Shown: piece by piece, positions 5,383 through 10,720 of the stretch | How the letters are laid out: every line of letters begins with the position of its first letter | Numbering within the stretch: the first letter of the stretch is position 1 | Assembly: GCA_003448675.1 (NCBI GenBank) | Contig: DLXZ01000195.1 | Location: 3,959-14,678 of the forward strand | Reading direction: 5' to 3' | Origin: Porticoccaceae bacterium | GTDB taxonomy: Bacteria; Pseudomonadota; Gammaproteobacteria; Pseudomonadales; Porticoccaceae | Length of the DNA stretch: 10,720 bases | Made by a program: the position numbers and the translations under genes | Notes under the pieces: generated by a model | Told to the model about the DNA's origin: nothing | What the model saw: only the letters and a program-made list of their open reading frames with translations | Databases searched by the model: none

Positions 5383-6327
5383 ATGTCTCTTAAAAATGTA
5401 CGTTGGGTAATCCCTGTTGTCAGTGTTTTACTGATGGCAACCATGTTTGCCAACCCGGCCCATGGCTCGTTGCGGGTTTTTGCCTGCGAACCGGAATGGG
5501 CGGCGCTGGCCGAACAGCTTGGCGGTGATCAGGTGCGAGTGTTCACCGCCACCACGGCGTTTCAGGATCCCCATCACATCGAAGCCAGGCCGTCTTTGAT
5601 CGCCAAAGCCCGACGCGCCGGCGTACTTATTTGCACCGGCGCCGAGCTGGAAATCGGCTGGTTGCCGCTGTTACTACGACAATCGGGTAACGCCGATATT
5701 CAGCCCGGGCAGCCCGGACATTTCCTTGCCGCGGAACAAGTCGAACGTTTGGAGGTGCTTGAGAATGTCGACCGCAGCGCCGGTGATGTTCACGCGGCGG
5801 GCAATCCACACGTCCACCTTGACCCTTATCGACTGCTGCGCATTGCCCGGGCCTTTGCCGAGCGTTTAAGTGAGGTGGACCCCGATCAGGCCAATGTTTA
5901 CCGATCCAATTTCGCCACCTTTAAACAGCGTTGGCAGGAGGCAATACAAGGTTGGGAGTCGATGGCTACAGCGCTTAAGGGTAGTCGCGTGGTGGTTCAC
6001 CACAGCAACTTTAGCTACCTGCTGGATTGGCTTGACATGGAAGTCGTGGCTGACCTGGAACCGAAGCCGGGTTTGCCACCCACCACCGCCCATCTCGTGC
6101 GTGTGCAGGCAACCGTAAAGGCGGAGAAACCAGCAGCCATCCTGCTGTCCACTTATCACAACGACAAGCCCGCCCGCTGGCTGGCGGACCGCAGCGACCT
6201 GCCTCTGGTGCGGCTTCCCTTTACCATCGGGGGCAACGACGACGCGAAGGATTTGTTTAGCCTGTATCAGACAACGGTTTCTCTTCTACTGGAAGCGCAA
6301 TCCCAGACTGGACAGATCAATGACTGA
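5383..6327 (+). CDS. ZnuA-like zinc ABC transporter periplasmic binding protein
   Basis: The 314-residue protein (from the chosen start) has a signal peptide ending near PAHG/SLRV and belongs to the cluster A-I (TroA/ZnuA) solute-binding family. Metal-site candidates are His64/His65 in QDPHHIEARPS, His143/His145 in GNPHVHLDP and His206/His207 in VVVHHSNFSYL. The usual fourth ligand near the C-terminus is not obvious; TYHNDKP at about 257-263 may serve. Other family blocks are TGAELEIGWLPLLL and the helix around YRSNFATFKQRW. The long His/Asp-rich loop of E. coli ZnuA is absent. It would capture Zn2+ (possibly Mn2+) and deliver it to the permease encoded next. ATG codons lie at 5377 and 5383; AGGAG (5370-5374) is only 2 bases from the first but 8 from the second, so 5383 is preferred. 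Its stop overlaps the permease start by 8 bases, indicating translational coupling. Confidence 0.88.
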   Translation: MSLKNVRWVIPVVSVLLMATMFANPAHGSLRVFACEPEWAALAEQLGGDQVRVFTATTAFQDPHHIEARPSLIAKARRAGVLICTGAELEIGWLPLLLRQSGNADIQPGQPGHFLAAEQVERLEVLENVDRSAGDVHAAGNPHVHLDPYRLLRIARAFAERLSEVDPDQANVYRSNFATFKQRWQEAIQGWESMATALKGSRVVVHHSNFSYLLDWLDMEVVADLEPKPGLPPTTAHLVRVQATVKAEKPAAILLSTYHNDKPARWLADRSDLPLVRLPFTIGGNDDAKDLFSLYQTTVSLLLEAQSQTGQIND

Positions 6328-7099
6328 TAGTCTACTGCCCTACCTGAACATCCTCTGGCCCGCTTTTCTGGCGGGCCTGTTGGTGCTCAGTACGCACGTA
6401 CCACTGGGCCACGAAGTACTCAGGCGCGGTATTATTTTTCTCGACCTCGCCATCGCTCAGGTGGCGGCTTTCGGCCTGGTGGTGGCCGGTTCTCTCGGCT
6501 TCGAAATGCACGGTGGTGAGGATGCGATCATGGCTCAGGCCATCGCCATCCTTGCCGCCGTGACCGGTGCCATGGCTTTGTATCGCCTGCGTGGTTTAAG
6601 CCCGGTCATCCAGGAAGCATTGATCGGCGCGTTGTTTGTGCTGGCATCCACCGGCAGCATACTCCTGCTGTCGGATTCCGCCCACGGCGGTGAACAACTC
6701 AAGGCTCTACTGGTCGGCCAGATACTCTGGGTAAAACCCGTCGACCTACTACCCATCGGGGTCATCTACGCCCTGATTCTCTTTTGCTGGTTTGGTCTTC
6801 GCAAATCACTTGGCGAATGGATGTTTTACCCGCTGTTTGCCGTGGCCATCACCCTATCGACACAACTGGTGGGGGTCTACCTGGTTTTTGCCAGCCTGAT
6901 TATTCCCGCCCTGACCGCCAACGGACTAAGACGCCCATTGCGTGCGGCCTATGCCCTGGGCGCCATGGCCTACCTGCTTGGCTTGCTCTTGTCGGTGATC
7001 TTTGATGTGCCATCCGGGGCGATGGTAGTCTGGTGTATGGCACTTGCCGGTGGCTCATTGTTCCTGCTGCGCTGGTTGAACAAACGCGGTAATGTATGA
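6320..7099 (+). CDS. ZnuB-like zinc ABC transporter permease (ABC-3 family)
   Basis: The 259-residue protein is very hydrophobic, with about eight to nine membrane segments, for example 10-30, 39-60, 70-90, 99-120, 143-160, 170-200 and two or three more to residue 250. Family blocks include RGIIFLDLAIAQVAAFG, EALIGALFVLASTGSILLL and QLVGVYLVFASLIIPALTA. The length is normal for ABC-3 permeases such as ZnuB, MntB and TroC. It would form the inner-membrane channel of the importer as a homodimer. Its ATG lies within the end of the ZnuA-like gene in another frame (8-base overlap), so translation is probably coupled. No ATPase (ZnuC) gene lies next to it, which is unusual; the ATPase must come from elsewhere in the genome. 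A His-containing stretch, MHGGEDA, lies in a loop near residue 54. Confidence 0.9.
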   Translation: MTDSLLPYLNILWPAFLAGLLVLSTHVPLGHEVLRRGIIFLDLAIAQVAAFGLVVAGSLGFEMHGGEDAIMAQAIAILAAVTGAMALYRLRGLSPVIQEALIGALFVLASTGSILLLSDSAHGGEQLKALLVGQILWVKPVDLLPIGVIYALILFCWFGLRKSLGEWMFYPLFAVAITLSTQLVGVYLVFASLIIPALTANGLRRPLRAAYALGAMAYLLGLLLSVIFDVPSGAMVVWCMALAGGSLFLLRWLNKRGNV

Positions 7100-7119
7100 G
7101 ACTGTGCGAGGCATCGGGA

Positions 7120-7148
7120 TAAAAACTCCAGCTGGGATAAAGTTTTTA
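7120..7148. terminator. Possible weak terminator after the zinc cluster
   Basis: TAAAAACT (7120-7127) and AGTTTTTA (7141-7148) form an 8-bp inverted repeat, with the palindrome CCAGCTGG in the 13-base spacer. The T run is within the 3' arm rather than after it, and the stem is AT-rich. It lies 20 bases after the permease stop. It may act as a weak terminator, but it is not a textbook one. Confidence 0.35.
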
Positions 7149-7307
7149 GCATGCTGATAACCTTCAGGGTTAGTGGTGTTTAACCAATTTCTTCACGAGC
7201 ATTTCACGATAAAAACCGGCTAAACTGTTTATAGAGCGCTGGATAAATGCTTGCCACAGCCATGGCAATCAACTCCCAATAGTTTTGATAGCAACCTCAC
7301 TTGCCCA

Positions 7308-8378
7308 ATGTTCAATCGCATTTCGAAACATCCAATACTATTAGCTTCACTATTAAGCTTCAGTATCAATTTAACTACCTCTACTGGAGTCAATGCCGAG
7401 CAAATAGCGACCCATCACGGTGCGGATGGTTACGTAAACCCCTACGCTGAGAAAAGAAAAACACGGTTTTTCAAGGCGCTCTGGTCCTGGTTGTTTACCG
7501 ATGAATGGAAGGATTACGACCCTGAAAACGATCACGTGCCGCTTGCAGAACCCATACTCGCACCTGAAGCCAGCAGCAATGCCACCGTAACCTGGGTGGG
7601 TCATTCCACGGTGCTGATACAACACCAGGGCGTCAATGTACTCACTGATCCCATGTTTAGTGATCGCGCCTCCCCCTTTTCCTTCGCTGGCCCCAGGCGC
7701 TTTACCGAACCGGCGCTGGCAATTAGCGAACTACCGGAAATTCACGCGGTGGTGATTTCCCACGACCACTACGATCATCTGGACACCCGGTCGATTAAAA
7801 CCCTGGGCAACAAACCCCTTTATTTTGTGCCATTGGGGCTAAAAAGCTGGTTTATTGCCAAAGGTATCGCCTCTGACCGTGTGATCGAAATGGACTGGTG
7901 GAATGAGCGGCAAATAGAGCTTGATGGTACACCCCTGACTATCACGGCTACACCCTCGCAGCATTTCTCCGGACGCGGCCTCACTAATCGCGATGAAACC
8001 CTCTGGGCTGCCTGGAGCATCGCCTGGAATGATTTTCAGGTCTGGTTTGCCGGCGACACGGGTTATAACGAGGTTCAGTTCAAGGAAATCGGTAAGAAAC
8101 TTGGGAAAGTTGATCTGGCGATCATCCCCATTGGCGCCTATGAACCGGCGGCAATGATGGCCACGGTCCACGTCGACCCAGGCGAAGCGATCCAGATACA
8201 CCAAGATATTGGGGCAAAGGCTTCCATGGCTATTCACTGGGGAACGTTTGTACTCTCCGCTGAAGGGGTCATGACTCCGCTGAAAGCGCTAGAACGGGCG
8301 CGAGAAGCAGCCGGTATAAGTGAAATGGAATTTGCCACCTTTGCCATTGGCGAGACTCGGCACTACCAGGCCAGATAA
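7308..8378 (+). CDS. Exported metallo-beta-lactamase-fold hydrolase (UlaG/NAPE-PLD-like)
   Basis: The 356-residue protein has a signal-like N-terminus (MFNRISKHPI then a hydrophobic stretch to about residue 30, ending GVNA). The MBL domain runs from about 93 to 350. Metal-binding residues are visible in order: HDHYDH at 152-157, His219 in PSQHFSGRG, Asp250 in FAGDTGY and His310 in MAIHWGTF. The block VTWVGHSTVLIQHQGVNVLTDP and the RFTEP and GLKSWF segments fit the branch that includes N-acyl-phosphatidylethanolamine phospholipase D and RomA-like proteins. The likely role is hydrolysis of a phosphodiester or lactone; the substrate is unknown. A TTG at 7251 would add 19 polar residues ahead of the signal peptide, so the ATG at 7308 is chosen, although no good Shine-Dalgarno site precedes it. 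It ends only 14 bases from the convergent sensor kinase gene. Confidence 0.85.
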   Translation: MFNRISKHPILLASLLSFSINLTTSTGVNAEQIATHHGADGYVNPYAEKRKTRFFKALWSWLFTDEWKDYDPENDHVPLAEPILAPEASSNATVTWVGHSTVLIQHQGVNVLTDPMFSDRASPFSFAGPRRFTEPALAISELPEIHAVVISHDHYDHLDTRSIKTLGNKPLYFVPLGLKSWFIAKGIASDRVIEMDWWNERQIELDGTPLTITATPSQHFSGRGLTNRDETLWAAWSIAWNDFQVWFAGDTGYNEVQFKEIGKKLGKVDLAIIPIGAYEPAAMMATVHVDPGEAIQIHQDIGAKASMAIHWGTFVLSAEGVMTPLKALERAREAAGISEMEFATFAIGETRHYQAR

Positions 8379-8392
8379 CAAACTGTCATTGC

Positions 8393-9946
8393 TCAGGCAC
8401 TGGCGGCGGCCGGCAATTCAAACTCAAAACAGGTACCTTTGTTTACCTCGCTGGTGACGGTGATTTGGCAGGCGTGTAAATCCAGAATGCGTTTGACAAT
8501 GGCGAGTCCCAGGCCGGTGGAATTTTTGTGCCCCAGACCGGCTGCCGTAATATTCCCCGGTGCCTTGCTCTGGCTTTTCGTGGCCTTGTTTACCGTGTAG
8601 TAGCGCTCGAATACGCTGTCCAACTGATCTGTGGGAATGCCACAACCGGTATCGGCTACCGAAACCGCGACGTGCTTTTCCCTGGCGCTGACGCTCAGAC
8701 GTATTCGGCCACCATCAGGCGTCCAGTCGAGGGCATTGCGGAGCAGGTTTTCCAGAACACGCTCGACCAGGGCAATATCAGCCCGCACCTGCAATCTCTC
8801 CAGGCCTGGCTCTATGGTGATGGTGATATTCCGGTTACTGGCTTCCAGTTCAAACTCCTGGCTGACATCCTGTAATAACTCCGCCAGGGGAAACACCTCG
8901 GCATGGAGGGCTATGGTATTGGCTTCAAGACGGGACAGTTCAAACAAATCGCCAATCAGGGATTCAAGCCGCCGCGTGTGGTTGCGTACAGTTTTCAGGA
9001 AATGTTCCCGTTGCGCGCCGCTGAGTTCACCATTTTTTATTAACAATGTATCGACGTAGCCGAGCATGGATGAAAGCGGCGTGCGCAGATCGTGGGAGAC
9101 ATTGCTGATTAACTCCCGCCGCAAGCGGTCGGTTTCTTTCAGGCCGTCTATCAATTCCGAAATTTTCATGGCCATTGTCTGAATGGCCACCACCAGGCGG
9201 GTAATCTCGTCCTGTTCGCCGGGCTTGGAGCTATTCACCGCCAAACTGGCAAGAACCGCGCTTTGCTCGGCAGAAAAATCGCTATCGGTATAGCCCTGGA
9301 CGGTATCGGTAAGACCGGTTAAGCGCCGTGTCAGCAACCCGAAAACAAGCAGGCCCGCTAAAAACGTAGCGGCGGCCAGGGCCACAATGGCACTGACGCT
9401 TACGGTTCCCGCGTAGCTGGAGCGAATACTGTCGGCCAGCTCATCATATTTACTGCCGCCGAGAATCACGTAAAGATAACCTTCGAGACGCCCATCCTTT
9501 GATACCGGATGGGCTGAAAAGACCTTATTGCGCGCGGGGTTTCGCGGATCAAGACCGCGGACAGGCATCTTACGCGTGCCCTCAATCAAGGCCTTTATGG
9601 GTGCCAGATCAACGTATTGGACGTTTACCGCGTCCGGCGGCAAACCGTGCCCGAGAATACGCCCGTCCTCCGCAAGCAGATACACCTCGACACTTGGGTT
9701 AATGATCATCGCCCGCTCGGCAAGGCGTTCCAGTTCTGCTGTGTTGATTTCACCATTGCTAATCAGCTCGGCCTGATCGGTGACATACATGGCGATGGGC
9801 GCGTTCAGTCGTTGGGTCAGTTCTTCGTGGTACTGGCGCGTACTCCAGCGCTCAATGACCAGAAAGCCACCACCGATAGTCAACAATAGCAGTAATAGCG
9901 CCAGTGACAGCCTGGCAAACAAGGATGAAAACAAGCGCCGCATCAT
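8393..9946 (-). CDS. Two-component sensor histidine kinase
   Basis: The 517-residue inner-membrane kinase has membrane segments at about 12-31 and 181-205, enclosing a periplasmic sensor domain of about 150 residues. A HAMP linker follows (about 203-275). The HisKA domain carries His285 in ISNVSHDLRTPLSSMLGY. The catalytic domain has an N box in ERVLENLLRNALDWTP (395-410), a G1 box DTGCGIP (432-438), an F box FERYY and a G2 box STGLGLAIV. It would autophosphorylate at His285 and pass phosphate to the regulator encoded upstream. The ATP lid between the F and G2 boxes is about 15 residues longer than in common EnvZ/PhoR-type kinases. The sensor part (SVEVYLLAEDGRILGHGL) resembles a PAS-like or Cache-like fold, but the signal is not known. 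Two adjacent ATGs (9946, 9943) lack a strong ribosome binding site. The gene lies 40 bases after the regulator, in the same operon. Confidence 0.93.
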   Translation of the reverse strand: MMRRLFSSLFARLSLALLLLLLTIGGGFLVIERWSTRQYHEELTQRLNAPIAMYVTDQAELISNGEINTAELERLAERAMIINPSVEVYLLAEDGRILGHGLPPDAVNVQYVDLAPIKALIEGTRKMPVRGLDPRNPARNKVFSAHPVSKDGRLEGYLYVILGGSKYDELADSIRSSYAGTVSVSAIVALAAATFLAGLLVFGLLTRRLTGLTDTVQGYTDSDFSAEQSAVLASLAVNSSKPGEQDEITRLVVAIQTMAMKISELIDGLKETDRLRRELISNVSHDLRTPLSSMLGYVDTLLIKNGELSGAQREHFLKTVRNHTRRLESLIGDLFELSRLEANTIALHAEVFPLAELLQDVSQEFELEASNRNITITIEPGLERLQVRADIALVERVLENLLRNALDWTPDGGRIRLSVSAREKHVAVSVADTGCGIPTDQLDSVFERYYTVNKATKSQSKAPGNITAAGLGHKNSTGLGLAIVKRILDLHACQITVTSEVNKGTCFEFELPAAASA

Positions 9947-9986
9947 GACCAGCCCGAGCCTGCTATCGGCGCCATTTAATTGAGCG

Positions 9987-10715
9987 CTAAACCGCGGCTA
10001 GCGACGGCGCGGCCAGTTTATAGCCCACACCCCACACCGTGACGATGTATTGGGGCTCGCCCTCGTCGCTCTCGATTTTGGCGCGCAGGCGGTTGATATG
10101 GGAGTTGACCGTATGCTCGTAGCCTTCGTGACCGTAACCCCAGACGTTATCGAGCAATTGTGTGCGATTAAACACCCGCCCGGGATGGCGTGCAAAATGG
10201 AGCAACAGGTCGAATTCACGGGCGGTCAAATCCACCGGGCGCCCATTGATGCTCACTTCCCGGCTGGCCAGGTCGATATGGATACCGCCGACCTCGATGT
10301 TCTCCTGATCCGCTCCAGCTACCGGCTGGATGATCTCCACCCGCCGCAAAATGGCTTTCACCCGCGCCACCAGTTCCGCGACGCTAAAGGGTTTGCTCAC
10401 ATAATCATCGGCGCCCAACTCAAGGCCAAGCACTCGATCCAGCTCCGTGGTTTTGGAGGTCAACATCAACACGGGCACATAATTGGCGCTTTGCCGCAGG
10501 GCACGACAAATACTCAGGCCATCGACTCCAGGCAAACGGATATCGAGGATAACCAAGTCCCAATCGCCAGCTGTCGCTTCACGCATACCCTTGTGGCCGT
10601 CGTTTACCGTTGTAACAGTAAAACCCACGTCACGCAGATGCAGGGCCACCAGATCGGCAATATCCTGCTCGTCCTCAACCACTAGCACCCTGTAATTCCT
10701 TGCCGCGGCTTCCAT
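9987..10715 (-). CDS. OmpR/PhoB-family response regulator
   Basis: The 242-residue protein has a receiver domain (about 8-123) with the acidic pair Glu14/Asp15, phospho-acceptor Asp58 in VILDIRLPG, Thr86 in LMLTSK and Lys108 in VSKPF. A linker of about 15 residues leads to an OmpR-type winged-helix DNA-binding domain (about 140-237) with LTAREFDLLLHFARHPGRVFNRTQLLDNVWG, the recognition-helix region HTVNSHINRLRAKIE and the terminal wing VWGVGYKL. It would be phosphorylated by the kinase encoded 40 bases downstream and control genes not identified here. The chosen ATG lies 5 bases from the window edge. Its upstream bases GGATT could be the end of a Shine-Dalgarno site, but a longer start outside the window cannot be excluded. 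The operon promoter is also outside the window. Confidence 0.93.
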   Translation of the reverse strand: MEAAARNYRVLVVEDEQDIADLVALHLRDVGFTVTTVNDGHKGMREATAGDWDLVILDIRLPGVDGLSICRALRQSANYVPVLMLTSKTTELDRVLGLELGADDYVSKPFSVAELVARVKAILRRVEIIQPVAGADQENIEVGGIHIDLASREVSINGRPVDLTAREFDLLLHFARHPGRVFNRTQLLDNVWGYGHEGYEHTVNSHINRLRAKIESDEGEPQYIVTVWGVGYKLAAPSLAAV

Positions 10716-10720
10716 AATCC

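Noticed and set aside
8379..8392. Bidirectional terminator between the convergent MBL hydrolase and histidine kinase genes
   Set aside because: The 14-base gap and adjoining coding ends show no stem with a T tract on either strand.
10050..10685. 211-codon open frame on the plus strand opposite the response regulator
   Set aside because: It is antisense to conserved receiver and winged-helix codons, has no domain, and reflects codon bias of the real gene.
1..10720. CRISPR array, insertion sequence, tRNA or defence island
   Set aside because: There are no regularly spaced repeats, transposase motifs, cloverleaf sequence or defence-type domains. All genes fit ordinary chromosomal housekeeping, transport and signalling families.

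Overview
The window looks like the chromosome of a gammaproteobacterium, probably free-living or marine. The evidence is an IbpA-type small heat-shock protein with the enterobacterial/pseudomonad N-terminus (DLSPLYRSSIGFDRL), Shine-Dalgarno sites of the AGGAG type, GC-rich hairpin terminators with T tracts, and moderately GC-rich coding sequence of uniform style. I see no mobile element, phage gene, CRISPR array, tRNA or rRNA.

Layout. 1-361: the 3' end of a nitrate-type (NrtD-like) ABC transporter ATPase, closed by a strong intrinsic terminator. 440-1525 (minus): a membrane-anchored endonuclease/exonuclease/phosphatase-fold hydrolase starting at TTG. 1845-2533 (minus): a heat-shock unit made of a sigma-32-like promoter, a 5' UTR ending in a hairpin that matches a ROSE RNA thermometer, the ibpA gene, and a terminator. 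2684-3463 (plus): an alpha/beta hydrolase, also with a TTG start. 3566-7099 (plus): a zinc-acquisition cluster with a small secreted His-containing protein, an outer-membrane beta-barrel protein with a His-rich loop, a ZnuA-like periplasmic binding protein and a ZnuB-like ABC permease. 7308-8378 (plus): an exported metallo-beta-lactamase-fold hydrolase. 8393-10715 (minus): a two-component system with an OmpR-type response regulator upstream of a HAMP-containing sensor histidine kinase.

How the parts work together. The zinc cluster suggests a route across both membranes: the barrel at the surface, the small secreted protein and ZnuA-like protein in the periplasm, and the ZnuB-like permease in the inner membrane. 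No ATPase gene accompanies the permease in this window, so the importer must borrow a ZnuC-type ATPase from elsewhere. The heat-shock gene appears to be controlled twice, by sigma-32-type transcription and by thermal opening of its ribosome binding site.

Most genes belong to known families. The best candidates for a second look are the ROSE-like hairpin, the ATPase-less zinc cluster with its barrel and small protein, two unexplained 8-bp perfect inverted repeats in intergenic DNA, and the possibly leaderless start of the zinc cluster.
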